64,000 nucleotides of DNA from Paramecium sonneborni (lineage: Eukaryota > Ciliophora > Oligohymenophorea > Peniculida > Parameciidae), in the NCBI GenBank assembly GCA_905182985.1, contig CAJJDN010000011.1, forward strand, positions 393,886 to 457,885, in the 5' to 3' direction. Positions 51,553 to 64,000 of this stretch are shown in pieces (position 1 is the first letter of the stretch; every line of letters begins with the position of its first letter). The position numbers were made by a program, and so were the translations under genes. The notes below the pieces were generated by a model. It did not search any database and had not been told where the DNA came from. It saw only the letters and a program-made list of their open reading frames with translations.

Positions 51553-52400
51553 AATTTAATTATTAGTTTTTATTTCATAAACTCTTAAAAAATATGCATT
51601 TAATAGAATTACAAAATTTATTTTTTTAGATACTTAATTCAAAAATATTGAATAATTTATTTATAATTATGAATGTTTTTCCATAAATTTACAAATAAAT
51701 TGAAACTTAATCAAATGAATCCAAATAAATTTCAGTTGAGTATTGAACAACCTAACTTTTATTTATTGAATTTCTTATTCTATAATTTGTTTAATTTTCC
51801 ATAAATAGATCTACTTCAGCTTTAGAGTAGTTTTCTTAATCAATATCTTAAGATTACTATTCCGTAAGTCTCTTATAATATTATCAATTATTTTATACTA
51901 TTTTATTCTCAAATAAAGAATAATAATTATAAAATAGATTTCGATATCAATTAAATTTTGATTAAATTAGTTTCACAATTTTCTTATGCTTTTAAAAAAA
52001 GATTTTTCATTGTTAGTAAAAATTATTTTAAGATAATAAAAAATAAATAAAAAAGAATTAATTAGCATTTTGAACAAATCTTTCATATTAGGTTTATCAT
52101 AATTTGATATATTTTATAGAGTTTAGAATCAATATTTTGAAATTTCAATTTAATATTTTTCTTCAACTTGTTAAAATTTGTTTAATTTTGATTTATTTTA
52201 GAGAAATTTTATGATTATATTCAAACATTATTCTTAGTATTAATATATTATTATGTTAATTTTAAAATCGATTTATTAATTAAAAAGATATTTTTCATAT
52301 ATATAAAGCAATTTCTTTAAACCCAAAAGATGATATAAATATAATCTCAACTTTTTCAATTTTAATAAATCAATAGAATTTCTATATGAACAGAAACTTT
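51553..52400. repeat. duplicated flank, copy 2
   Basis: The 5' flank of the intact kinase gene. It shares ordered blocks with 46809-47384, ending in the same CTCAACTTTTTCAATTTTAATAAAT landmark near 52340. No gene is visible in it. The kinase promoter must lie at its left end. Confidence 0.55.
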
Positions 52401-52457
52401 ATACTGGAGCAAATCGTTGAATAAAAGGAGCTTGTTTAAATGGTAGAAACTTTGACA

Positions 52458-52914
52458 TCATGGATTTATAGAGTATTAAATATACCTATATTTAAATAAG
52501 TTGTGTGAATCAAATAATTTAAGATTGAAGACCACAGAGCTAGCAGCATAGTTAATTTAAATATGTTTTACTTAAAATTGTTGCAATTTATAAAACATTT
52601 AACTTATTGCCATAACCTCATTATTCATTTCTGTAAAGGTTTTTTATACATAAAAATATTTAGTATAACGAAAGCCAAAGCTTTATTTAGTTTAATTTGC
52701 AAGATTGTATTCTTTTAGGAAATAGTATTTACTAGGAGAAAGACTTTCTTGAAATGGAATTGTAAATTTTGAATCTTGTCAAATTTGATGTAAATCTCTC
52801 TACTATTTCTGACTTTCTTTAAGAAGAATAAACAAAATATATTGATTTAGTATTATTTGTAACATTGGACTCAGAATTTTGGTCTTTCTCAAAATTCGAT
52901 TTATTTGAGGCCAT
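52458..52914 (-). CDS. small protein of unknown function, uncertain exon structure
   Basis: The first exon reads MASNKSNFEKDQNSESN and the last ~100 residues read a coding-like frame (KFTIPFQESLSPSKYYFLKEYNLANQTKQSFGFRYTKYF...YIQYSINP). They are in different frames. A 29-bp intron at about 52785-52813 fits well, but the first junction needs either a very short (17 bp) or a long (47 bp) intron. It may be a real gene with atypical introns or a recent pseudogene. No domain is recognised. Confidence 0.4.
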
Positions 52915-52949
52915 TTTATAATTTAATAATCATCATAAACAGGGTTAAA

Positions 52950-53247
52950 ATGAGACAACAAATAAAGTATGTTATTCTTATTATATAGATCATAAATTTA
53001 ATTCAAACCAAAGTCAATTTGTTAACTGCTAAAGAAAATGACTAAAAAAATAACTTTGAGTGTAAAACCAAAAGTATTCAAAAATGGAAATTTAAAAGTA
53101 AAAATAATTCCAAAAACCGTAATTTAAAAAGTCTTAACAAAAAAAAAAACAATTTCCAAATGTGATTTTTATCTGAAATTGGTTATAAAATACCATAAAA
53201 AAGTTCTAAAAAAATATAAATAAATATTAATCATCTATTTGCAATGA
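52950..53247 (+). CDS. possible small lysine-rich protein
   Basis: With one 22-bp intron (52967-52988) a 91-residue frame runs MRQQINKSQIQFKPKSICQLLKKMTKKITLSVKPKVFKNG and on to a TGA. It is lysine rich with alternating hydrophobics. Its stop overlaps the ATG of the next frame, which is uncommon for neighbouring genes here, so one of the two is probably not real. Confidence 0.3.
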
Positions 53248-53387
53248 GTGATCAATTCAAAAATGATATTGAAAGAATCTAGAAACTAATTGTTTCAATT
53301 AAATCTGATATGAATAAAAGAGAACAAAAATAAAAAGCTGGATATAGTGTAAATTAATTTGATACTATAATAAATAACTATGATTGA
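53244..53387 (+). CDS. possible 47-residue protein
   Basis: The frame reads MSDQFKNDIERIQKLIVSIKSDMNKREQKQKAGYSVNQFDTIINNYD. The balanced D, E, K and I content and the helical N-terminus look like a real small protein or the first exon of a longer gene. I could not find a convincing continuation. No family recognised. Confidence 0.35.
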
Positions 53388-53847
53388 GGAGGAAATAAGA
53401 GAAATGTTATTTTTAAATTTGAGAAGATTTGCTTCAAGTAATTTTATTTTTTTATAATTACATATAAAGGATTCCTATGATTAGAAAATAAAATAAATAA
53501 ATTTTTATCATATAAGTAGAATATGTTCAAGTAAAATCAAACAAATAATTATAAATAAATTGATTTATTATAGTTAGTAAAAATATTTTGAAGGAGAAAA
53601 TTATAAATATAATTAAATTAGTTTTTCTTTCTAGTTGTCTAACTAGTTTATAACTGATTGGAATATGTAAATGGTTTTTTGTATTTAAAAAAAGATTAAT
53701 GATTTTAATATGTAAAACTTTATTAATCAAAAATGGTCTTGAATAATACTTTAAAGATAGGTGTTTGAGAGTGAAGTATGAGATATTTTTTATTATTACT
53801 GAGAATGATGAGGCATATTTGAAATAAAATCTTTTATTTAATTAAAA
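53388..53847. other. A/T-rich spacer upstream of eL32
   Basis: About 460 bp without a supported gene. The right-hand part must hold the promoter of the ribosomal protein gene; I see no distinctive element beyond A/T runs just before the ATG. Confidence 0.45.
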
Positions 53848-54283
53848 ATGGTTGTCAAATCGCTAGCTCACAAAAGAATAATTCATAAGAGAACAAAAAG
53901 ATTTGTTAGATTTGAATCAGAGGATTATCCTCATAAATTAAGACCTAGTTGGAGAAGACCTCGAGGTATTGATAACAGAGTGAGAAGAAGATTTAGAGGA
54001 AATAGACCAATGCCAAAAGCTGGTTATAGAGGTGATAAAAAAACAAGGTAAATATAAATAACAACAAAATAGATATTTGGATTAGGCTGGTTTCAGAAAA
54101 TTATTAATCACAAATGAAAAGGATCTTGAATTATTACTTACTAATAACAGAACTTTTGCAGGTGAATTGGCTCATAATCTCTCAGCTAGAAAAAGAGCTA
54201 CACTTGTAAAAAGAGCAGCCGAACTCAATGTTAGATTGACTAATGGCAAAGGCAAAGTTAGAGCAGAAGAAAAAAAAGAATGA
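53848..54283 (+). CDS. RPL32: ribosomal protein eL32
   Basis: The 136-residue product matches eL32 of the large ribosomal subunit along its whole length. Key blocks are [38 protein letters not shown], then [13 protein letters not shown] and [50 protein letters not shown]. Length and basic character are as usual for the family. One 25-bp intron (54048-54072) falls after KKTR. Codon use is visibly stronger (more CTC, GCC, GGC) than in neighbouring genes, as expected for a highly expressed gene. Confidence 0.96.
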
Positions 54284-54349
54284 TTTCATCTGTACAATAT
54301 ATAAACATACATTAAATTACAATTATATATTAATGAAATTCAAACACTC

Positions 54350-57300
54350 TCATTTTTCATTTAACAATTGATTTAATTACTCTATTACAGATGGAATATT
54401 TACAATCTAACTTAACTCTGTATAATTATGAAGTTTCATGCATTCCTAAAATAAAATAAATTAAATACTTGTATTGTTTAAAAGAAAAACTATCTTAAAT
54501 TAAATGTGTCATCATATAAGCAAAGTTCTTATAAGATTTCCTTCCGATAACTTTTTCTATACTATTTAGATAATCTCATTTATTTCGAATTTGCTTATTT
54601 TTTTTTATTTTGTTATTGCAATTCTCTAAACTCTTTAGATTTGAGTTCAAAATCATAATCGATTTCAGGAAATGCATCTTATAGTACAAGTTGAAAAACC
54701 TTTTCAAATGTAGACTTTTAAAGATATTGTATGAATAGCAATTAAGAAATTATATTTATTTTCTTGTTTCCCCTACAAGTAATATGTTAAGCTGTCTCTT
54801 ACCATAGAATAAAATATTAATCTATTGATACTTACACAGAATTTAATAATTAAATCATACTCGTTACATCCTTTAGAATAAACCTATTAAGAATCTCCAA
54901 AATATTATTCTTGTATTAAATTGTGTAATACATATTATCAACTTAATCACCTACATTTAATTTAATCAATTCTTAGATTAAAAATATAATAATCTATTAA
55001 TTTTATTAAATAGTGATGTTTTCATATTGTTTCAAAATTATCGTTTCTAATAAACTTATGCAACTCTTCTTTAAAATAAGAGCAGCATTATGGGATTCTA
55101 TTTATTAAGCAATTTGTAATCTTTCTTAGAGAAGAATGAATACATTTGGAGATAATTAAATAAGATTTAACAACAAGAGTTCTTCAATAACTCTTAATAT
55201 AGTTTACATGTGATTAAAATCAATATCTTTCATCAGCACTTTCTCATGTGTAATATAAAAATTGCTAAATAAAATACCTGTTGAATTGTCATCTGATACT
55301 GGATCATATTCTTATAATAAAAATTATAAAAATTCAAAAATATTATTTTCTTTGGAATCCAAATTAGTTTCTATTAAAACAAGTGCTAATTTATACAAAT
55401 GATGTAAATTTGTTCCTAAAGGAAAAGAAACAAATAAAGCAAAAAACATATCACATAATGCTATTATAAGCAATTATGATTTTGTCCTCATTAATAAAAT
55501 TATGTCAGAGTTCTCAATGACTTTAACTAAAATTTACATAGAATTAGCATTTTTTTCTGAATATTTTAAAATAAGAGTTTCTAATAGGGATAACAAAGGC
55601 CATAAAATGCTAGATTTTTATAAATTGCATAATAATTTAACGATTACAGGTGCAACTTATTCAAAAAATTAAATATTCTTAAAATCAAAATTCTACCCTA
55701 AACAAATAATAATATTCTTAATGCACATCAAAGTTTAATATTAAACTATCTAATCTTATGAACTGCTTAATAAAAGTCGAGAATATTCTAAAATTTAAGG
55801 TAATTCAGAATCACTAAAACAATTACAATAGCTTCTACATAAAAAAGCAAACCTTCTTTAACTTTAAATTGTGTTTGCCTTTATTAAATATTATAAAACA
55901 GGTTAAATTTAGATGGGCTAGATCTTCAGTTTTGTTGTAATTTTTGGTGTCTATCCCAATATTGCAAAAAAGCTTTCCAAAATTTATTAATTTGCATTAA
56001 AATTATTATTTATTAACTATTACATAATTTGGGTTATTTTTTGAATGAATAAATCAGGAAATCTTTACATCAACTAGTATTGACACATTAAGCAAATTGT
56101 AAATATAGGACAATGCATTTCATTTTATGTATCATCTTATGTTGAATCTTCCTCTTATTCAATTAGTTCTTCATCACTAAGATCACTTGGAATTGCTGCA
56201 ATTTTTATAATTTATTCAATTAGAAATTACATATTTTCCTAGAAAAACTAATTAAAGAGTTAATTGGCAGTTTGTATTTTTTAATTAAATTACTCTTAGT
56301 TTGTATCTTAAAGTTTAATATTATAATTTTTCTCATTTTTAAATTAGAAATAGCTTTTTAATATTTTGATAATTCCAATTAATCCTGTTCTTAAAACTCT
56401 TTTGTCCTCCCATTCATTCTATATTATTAATTTTAACAATATCAAATAATCTTAAAAACCTTAGATGATACAAAGTGAGAAAAGACTTTAAATATTACCC
56501 AAGCAATGAAGCAGAGTTTTAAAATTTGATTATAATAACTTTTATTGTTAGACTATTTTTAATTAAAAGACTGTTTTCTCTAACAATAACATAAATACTA
56601 ATTCTATTTTCTCACTAAAATTAAATCAATATATTTTTACTAATTTTATCCTAATTGTAGAGGCATTATAGTTAATGATAATAGTCTGTCTAACTTTTTG
56701 GAAATTTTATTAATTTAAGAATTATTGTTTATATTTTATTGTAATTCTTGCTATTAAATCGAGGTGACATTTTTCCAAAGAAGTATTAAATTATTCCAAA
56801 TAGCTAAAAAAAATTATTCTTATTAAAGTCTCCAAAAAGCTAAGTAAATTTATACAAATACTATTTCTATTTTATACAACACTTTTCTCAACAATTTTTA
56901 ATGAAACTATTAAATCATAAGTAAGAGTGCAATTAGTGGATCCACTTTATATAATAGTTTGAAGTCCTTAAACAAAATAATTTACTAATCCTTAAAATTT
57001 TAAAGGAAAATCATGCTTAGCAATTACAGAAAGAATCAAATTGATTTCTTTTTTAAATTTTTCATCCTAAACAACCGCCAAAAATTACAAAATTTTATCT
57101 TTAACATGATTTTTCAACTCCTCTGATATTATTTAAATTTTTTGATTTTCTTTTATCTAATTTTTAATCCAATTTCTCACTATGATATTTTTTATTAGCA
57201 ATAATGATTAGAATTTATTTAAATATACCTTTAAAAATCATCAATAAAGTTAATACCTAACTGTTCTCAAAAATCTGTAAAAGCGCCACTAAAATATAAG

Positions 57301-57427
57301 GATGATTTTATTCTAAATTTCTTAAATAGGAATCTGCTTCTTTTCCAATCTATTGATTTTTAGTGGTCATAATTATGTTAAATGCTTCTTCTATTTTTTA
57401 AGGGTCAGGAATTTCTGTACTAAGCAT
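54350..57427 (-). CDS. importin-beta family (HEAT-repeat) transport receptor
   Basis: The 998-residue protein begins MLSTEIPDPQKIEEAFNIIMTTKNQQIGKEADSYLRNLEQNHPYILVALLQIF, followed by QSLLLIKNIIVRNWIKN, the typical importin-beta N-terminal pattern (a Ran-binding HEAT region). Helical HEAT-like repeats fill the rest. An acidic loop (SDLSDEELIEQEEDSTQDDTQ) near residue 460 is like that of importin-7/8. These receptors carry cargo through nuclear pores under RanGTP control. Introns: 54446-54468, 56611-56640, 57229-57256. Which of importin-7/8, importin-11 or CSE1 it matches best I cannot say. It is convergent with eL32. Confidence 0.75.
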
Positions 57428-57497
57428 AGTATTCTTATGTTTATAAATTATTCTTTTTATTAATTTACACAAATAATTTCAAAATAAAATGTTCCTT

Positions 57498-57779
57498 ATA
57501 ATCCAATATATTTTAAAGTTATATGAGGCAAAAATTTTGATATTTTATCCTATAAAACTTTTTATGTAATTATAAAACCTTTGTCTTTTCTCTTCTAACT
57601 TTATTAAATGTAAAATATTTATTTAACATAAATATGTATTTTTATTATTTTTTCACTTATTGTATTATTGTTTTTAAGAGAAGTTTTATCTTAAAAATAC
57701 TTAATTCGAATAATCATTTTTTTAGTAAATAAAATCTAAAACTATATAAATAGAGTTAAAGACTTATTCTATAAACTAC
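57498..57779. repeat. 282-bp direct repeat, left copy at gap edge
   Basis: These 282 bp are identical, as far as I can read, to 58756-59037, and they stop exactly where the run of N begins. The sequence is A/T-rich spacer upstream of the importin gene. Confidence 0.95.
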
Positions 57780-58755
57780 NNNNNNNNNNNNNNNNNNNNN
57801 NNNNNNNNNNNNNNNNNNNNNNNNNNNNNNNNNNNNNNNNNNNNNNNNNNNNNNNNNNNNNNNNNNNNNNNNNNNNNNNNNNNNNNNNNNNNNNNNNNNN
57901 NNNNNNNNNNNNNNNNNNNNNNNNNNNNNNNNNNNNNNNNNNNNNNNNNNNNNNNNNNNNNNNNNNNNNNNNNNNNNNNNNNNNNNNNNNNNNNNNNNNN
58001 NNNNNNNNNNNNNNNNNNNNNNNNNNNNNNNNNNNNNNNNNNNNNNNNNNNNNNNNNNNNNNNNNNNNNNNNNNNNNNNNNNNNNNNNNNNNNNNNNNNN
58101 NNNNNNNNNNNNNNNNNNNNNNNNNNNNNNNNNNNNNNNNNNNNNNNNNNNNNNNNNNNNNNNNNNNNNNNNNNNNNNNNNNNNNNNNNNNNNNNNNNNN
58201 NNNNNNNNNNNNNNNNNNNNNNNNNNNNNNNNNNNNNNNNNNNNNNNNNNNNNNNNNNNNNNNNNNNNNNNNNNNNNNNNNNNNNNNNNNNNNNNNNNNN
58301 NNNNNNNNNNNNNNNNNNNNNNNNNNNNNNNNNNNNNNNNNNNNNNNNNNNNNNNNNNNNNNNNNNNNNNNNNNNNNNNNNNNNNNNNNNNNNNNNNNNN
58401 NNNNNNNNNNNNNNNNNNNNNNNNNNNNNNNNNNNNNNNNNNNNNNNNNNNNNNNNNNNNNNNNNNNNNNNNNNNNNNNNNNNNNNNNNNNNNNNNNNNN
58501 NNNNNNNNNNNNNNNNNNNNNNNNNNNNNNNNNNNNNNNNNNNNNNNNNNNNNNNNNNNNNNNNNNNNNNNNNNNNNNNNNNNNNNNNNNNNNNNNNNNN
58601 NNNNNNNNNNNNNNNNNNNNNNNNNNNNNNNNNNNNNNNNNNNNNNNNNNNNNNNNNNNNNNNNNNNNNNNNNNNNNNNNNNNNNNNNNNNNNNNNNNNN
58701 NNNNNNNNNNNNNNNNNNNNNNNNNNNNNNNNNNNNNNNNNNNNNNNNNNNNNNN
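57780..58755. other. assembly gap (976 N)
   Basis: An unbroken run of undetermined bases. The sequence that ends on its left begins again on its right, which suggests the true gap may be absent. Confidence 0.99.
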
Positions 58756-59037
58756 ATAATCCAATATATTTTAAAGTTATATGAGGCAAAAATTTTGATA
58801 TTTTATCCTATAAAACTTTTTATGTAATTATAAAACCTTTGTCTTTTCTCTTCTAACTTTATTAAATGTAAAATATTTATTTAACATAAATATGTATTTT
58901 TATTATTTTTTCACTTATTGTATTATTGTTTTTAAGAGAAGTTTTATCTTAAAAATACTTAATTCGAATAATCATTTTTTTAGTAAATAAAATCTAAAAC
59001 TATATAAATAGAGTTAAAGACTTATTCTATAAACTAC
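58756..59037. repeat. 282-bp direct repeat, right copy at gap edge
   Basis: Identical to the left copy that ends at the gap; continues uniquely into the phospholipase D 3' region after 59037. Confidence 0.95.
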
Positions 59038-59121
59038 CAAAGATATTAGAATTTAAAAAATAGTTAATTAAAGTAGAGAAATTTTTAGAAGAGATCACTT
59101 AGATAAAAGTATAACAATAAA

Positions 59122-62100
59122 TCATGTGAAATTGATATCTGGAACTAAAACTTCTTTAGCAAATACTGGAAGCTTTAGAGATTCTTCTTTTAAAAATTCA
59201 AGTGGCCATTCAACACCATATCCTATAATTTCTTGTTATAAAGCGAAGTAGCTTTATAAATTAGCAGAGGACTTAAATTATTTAAATTATTTAAAAGTTA
59301 TAACGGTATCATCAGGATAGCAAGCGAATATTTTTCTATATAATAATGTGTTATTCTATTGATAATAAAAAGTAATTATTACTCTAATTTACAATTATAT
59401 CTATTAAATTAAGTCAGGATGGTTGGGTTATCGATAATCAGTTATCCCAAAGTGTTCAATATATAAATCTCTCCTTAAATCATATGCAAATCTTCTTCCT
59501 TCACCAATTTGAATCTAATCTTCAATTAAAACTGCAATTTCTGAATCTCTTGAGCCTTTTAAGCTTCGATCATTAATATTAGCTGAACCACATAATACTA
59601 CAGAATCATCAATAATCATTAATTTTGTATGAACGTATACAATTTCTGTTTTAGGTTGTCCTTTAGAATTTATTCCATGATTTCTTAATCCTGTAATAGT
59701 TAAATAGGAATTAATATTAGGAATGTCTTTTAATTATTCAATTAATGATTATCCTCCTCTGCAAAGGCTTAAGTATTCATAATGAAGTTATAATTTCATA
59801 AGGTTAGCATTATTGTCATCAATTTCTCCTTCGAAACCTGGTAACAAAGGTAATACTAACATAATATGAAATTGCTATTAATTATAATAAGCCTGCTTAA
59901 TTCTTTATACAATAGCTAGACCAACTGGATTAAGCAAAGGTTCTCCAGCTAATGAAGTCATAAAGAATTAATTTTCAATGTAAATGTAGTATTACGAATG
60001 TTAAATTAAATGTATCATGGCTTTTTAGATAGAATTTTCTGTATGATTTTTGGATAATCCAAGTGACCATTTGTTAGCAGATCTTAAAATTTAGATAGAG
60101 CAAGTTCCAGTTTTAGATGTCTTTCTTATATCTAATTTAATTTTCTCATTATTAATTTATGGTTTATCTGCTTACTAAAAAGATGGAGTTCTTTTTTTGG
60201 CTTTAAATAAATAATTAGAATCTTCAATTTATGATTATTTATTCATTGCATTTAAAATATCCTCTTCAATTTAGAAGCCTTCTTTAACCATATAGAATGA
60301 AGCACTTTTAGTTCTTTGCTTTTCTTCTTTAATATAGCTTAATTTTTCATCATTTTAATTAGATTTAATTTAGATTTAAGATTGAACTAATTAAACTTGT
60401 ACATTTTAATTAATTTGATTTGGTGATGCTAGACTTGATTCAGGAGTTTATTACTATTGATATTAATTATTCTCATGAGATAGATGTAATTTAGATAATA
60501 AGAAATTTTCTAATCTAGAAGATATCTAAGACAATTTCAATTTATATCTATCCCATCTATTGAGTGATTCCAAATTATCAGATAATTAGAGTACATCATA
60601 TTAATTTTTTTTTGTAAGGTCAACTAAAACAAAATTCCAGTACTATACAAAATGCTTAGCTACATCCCTAACAGACCCTCCAACAATTTTAATTTAAACA
60701 TCATGCCAAGGCATTCTTGGAACTTCATCTCTGTTTATATCAGATTACTTAAAGTTTGTTACATCTCTAAAATCAGCAATACGACTATTTGAATAATCAC
60801 ATCCTGGAAATTGACCTTTATATTCTTCAAATAAAGGATGAGACTAAGTATCATACCTTCCATAACATAGATCTAATCCACCCAAATAAGCAATTTATTA
60901 ATCTATTACTACAATTTTTTCGTGATGAGACCATAACATTGGAATTACACTATTAGGATGTCTTAATACAGAGATATTTGAATGCAAACTATTCAGTTTA
61001 GTCTAAGTATATTATGAATTGATTGTTAATGCTAACTTAGGCTCATTATAAACAATTGAATATATTTTTACACCTTCTATCGCCTTTTACTGTAACAATT
61101 TATCTAATCTAAATTATTCGTTTTCATGTGAGGGTCTCTTTAGATATAGCTCTGGAGATAGCCACCAATCAGTTATAAAAATTTCTTCTTTAGCAGCTTC
61201 AATATCCTATCTTAATTAATCAAAATAACTATGGCCATCTATAAAATATTTTGCATAGTTTCTATTTCTTATAGGTGAAAAAGAATCAAAAGCATTCTTC
61301 TTTATTGACTAACTCTAATTAAAAACTATCTAAGTTTAAACTACTAGATCTATAAATTCAAATTCATTATAACATCTGATCAATAAATTTCTTGTGTTAT
61401 TCTTAAATACTATTCCATATTTCTAACCAGTTTATTTCTTTCCATAATGAATCATAAAACTTTAATCAAAAAGTATCATATCTCTTATTCTTGATAGCTC
61501 ACCAAATTATTCATAACTCAAACATATCCCTTCACAAGTTAATGTTAAAAATCTCTTCTAAAATTATTAATGACAACAAGTTAATCTTTCTCGACAATTA
61601 GCTCTCTTTATAAATCTTATATCATACCTTGTGTCTCCCTCCTGATCTTTTATCAACATAACAACTCAAATACTTTTTGTTCACTTGAACATCCGAAAAC
61701 TATAGAAAGAGTTTTAATTTTTAATTAAATGCAGAATGATCTAATATCTCTTTTAAATAATTAATCAAATACAAGAAGTCATCCTAGACTATTACATTAT
61801 TGATCAAATTAAACATATGACAGGTTTTTCTTATTCTGTATAATTAATATATTTACACCTCCATTTCTAATTTTAATAAGAAATCTAAAATTCATATATA
61901 GACTGATTTAAAGCATTTCCATTAAGAAATTTAAACTATTTGCTATCTGTAAATTTATTTTCAATATATTATTGCAGTACTACATGATTTAATCCTTCTA
62001 CTTAAAATTATTATTTTTGTTTTTAATCTTAATTGATTTCCTATTAGGCAATTCTTAGATACTTTTCAACTATTACTTATTCTTCTTTAAATGTGACATA

Positions 62101-62214
62101 CAAATTAAATTTACAAATTAAATAAATAAATGGAAAAAATTTATACAGAGTTTATCTTAATGATTATTTCAATAGTAAAAGTGATCAAAACATTGAATAA
62201 AGCTTTTCAGTCAT
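59122..62214 (-). CDS. phospholipase D (two HKD motifs)
   Basis: About 1000 residues. Both catalytic motifs are intact: [26 protein letters not shown] (near residue 410) and [35 protein letters not shown] (near 840). [22 protein letters not shown] and [17 protein letters not shown] are typical of the PLD1/PLDzeta type, which hydrolyses phosphatidylcholine to phosphatidic acid. The N-terminal 350 residues correspond in position to the PX and PH domains of that type, and [23 protein letters not shown] is striking, but the domains are not clear. Introns 61606-61627 and 61836-61858 fit well. The start is uncertain: the ATG at 62214 is followed nine codons later by a TGA unless an atypical 36-bp GTTTTG...AAG intron is removed. 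Confidence 0.88.
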
Positions 62215-62271
62215 TATTTTAATAATTAATAGATCAATGCAGTATTTAAGAATTAAATTATTTTTATATTT

Positions 62272-63116
<845 letters not shown>

Positions 63117-63176
63117 AATTATCATTATGTTATAAATTTTAATTATTAAAAAAAAACAGCGAATTAAAAAGGAAAA

Positions 63177-63575
63177 TCAAATTTAAAAACTGTGATCAAT
63201 TTAAGTTTTTGAATCTGTTTCTGAAAAAGTATGCTTTATTTTACAATGTAAATTTAGTGATGCTTCTGAACCATAGTTTTTTTCACAGTTTGAACATTTA
63301 TACTTTTTTGAAATCTCAATAGCTTTTCTTCTTAACTTTTTAGAAGGTTAAGCTAATTCCTTTTAAAGTAACCTTATTTCATCTTAACACTTAGAGATTT
63401 AGTCTTTTAGGGCCTCATTAAACAATACAATTTTTCTTGATTCAAGTAAATAATTTTACTATTGTTCATACAAAGGACATTCTTTTATAGAAAGAATTAA
63501 CATACTTTTTATTGCTTTATTAATGATGGTTATAATCTTATTGATATTCTCATTCTAAAGTTCTTCTTGTGACAT
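63177..63575 (-). CDS. single C2H2 zinc-finger protein
   Basis: The intronless frame codes 132 residues. The N-terminal ~85 residues form a helical, possibly coiled region (SQEELQNENINKIITIINKAIKSML). A C2H2 finger follows at about residues 92-117 (YKCSNCEKNYGSEASLNLHCKIKHTF, with Cys-x2-Cys and His-x4-His). A lone finger with a dimerisation-like helix may bind nucleic acid or protein; which is unclear. The stop lies 60 bp from that of the enoyl-CoA hydratase. Confidence 0.75.
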
Positions 63576-63737
63576 AATTATTTTCAATTTTAAATTTGAT
63601 TTAATTAATAAAATTATGTTAAAATTATTTGTTATAAATAATGTAATTTTTTTAATTACAAATAAAATATTTAAATTATGTGTTTATTATTTATAGATTT
63701 ATTTATCCAAAAATAGAGCTTTATAATATAATAAATA

Positions 63738-64000
63738 TCATTATTGAAATCCTTTAATCTAGTAATTCCCTCCTTATGAAATTCTGAATATTTCTTCAGC
63801 TGCCTCATCCAACATATTTTCAAAAACAACATCAGCTAACTCAACTGCTACTTCAGCTTATTCTTCATCATAATTTAACCATTTTTCTTCTGATTCTTGA
63901 ATCTACAAATGAATAAAAATATTACTTCATATTCTAACATTTGTTATAATCGATCCTCTTTAATTTAATTGAGGTAATCATCTTCTATTACTATTATTTC
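63738..64000 (-). CDS. C-terminal part of a gene cut by the window edge
   Basis: The last ~79 codons of a gene that continues beyond the window. They read DDYLNQIKEDRLQQMLEYE, then after a 23-bp intron (63903-63925) IQESEEKWLNYDEEQAEVAVELADVVFENMLDEAAEEIFRISQ, ending at a TGA. It is acidic and helical. I cannot name the family from this fragment. Confidence 0.65.

Noticed and set aside
57769..58789. Long open frames of unknown residues
   Set aside because: They exist only because N codons are not stops; this is the assembly gap.

Overview
The window is eukaryotic nuclear DNA from a ciliate, almost certainly a Paramecium macronuclear scaffold. Long open frames appear only when TAA and TAG are read as glutamine and TGA is the sole stop. 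More than 75 introns of 20-36 bp (mostly GTA...TAG) fall where the frame has to be restored. Genes are packed tens of bp apart and the DNA is very A+T rich. All gene models below use that code, and intron positions were placed by hand from reading frame and GT...AG borders. Because the code is non-standard, almost every conventional open frame in this sequence is a shadow or a fragment.

Layout, left to right. 0-11 kb: a PA2G4/EBP1-type protein, a tubulin tyrosine ligase-like enzyme, a coiled-coil protein, a RING/B-box protein, a P/Q/Y-rich coiled-coil protein, a small SANT-like protein, and two tandem membrane EGF-RING-H2 proteins. 11-18.4 kb: a gene-poor stretch, a small protein, two long coiled-coil proteins and an RG-rich protein. 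18.5-24.5 kb: an open frame broken by TGA, a cytosolic carboxypeptidase, a Myb-like protein, an SF-assemblin and a vWA protein. 25.5-28.2 kb: a dynamin-family GTPase with a frame break in its P/Q-rich tail. 28-39 kb: coiled-coil and disordered proteins, a Jupiter/HN1-like protein, a protein-kinase-like protein with degraded catalytic motifs, and a histidine acid phosphatase. 39.6-42.5 kb: a six-TM K+ channel with a cyclic-nucleotide-binding-like domain. 42.7-52.4 kb: SMC4 and a vWA/alpha-kinase gene in convergent orientation, embedded in a decayed tandem duplication. 53.8-57.4 kb: ribosomal protein eL32 and an importin-beta family protein. 57.8-58.8 kb: an assembly gap flanked by identical copies of the same 282 bp. 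59-64 kb: phospholipase D, an enoyl-CoA hydratase, a C2H2 zinc-finger protein and the 3' end of one more gene.

Functionally the set is typical of a ciliate housekeeping and cytoskeletal neighbourhood. The TTLL enzyme and the carboxypeptidase modify tubulin tails in opposite directions. SF-assemblin and several coiled-coil proteins are cortical or basal-body candidates. Dynamin, phospholipase D and the membrane RING proteins point to membrane traffic. There are no operons; neighbours are independent genes, often convergent or divergent with very short spacers.

The most interesting structure is the 42.7-52.4 kb block. An ancestral unit (SMC4 followed by a convergent vWA/alpha-kinase gene) appears to have been duplicated in tandem, after which one SMC4 and one kinase decayed reciprocally, leaving one intact copy of each. 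I found no rRNA, tRNA, CRISPR array, telomere repeat or transposon.
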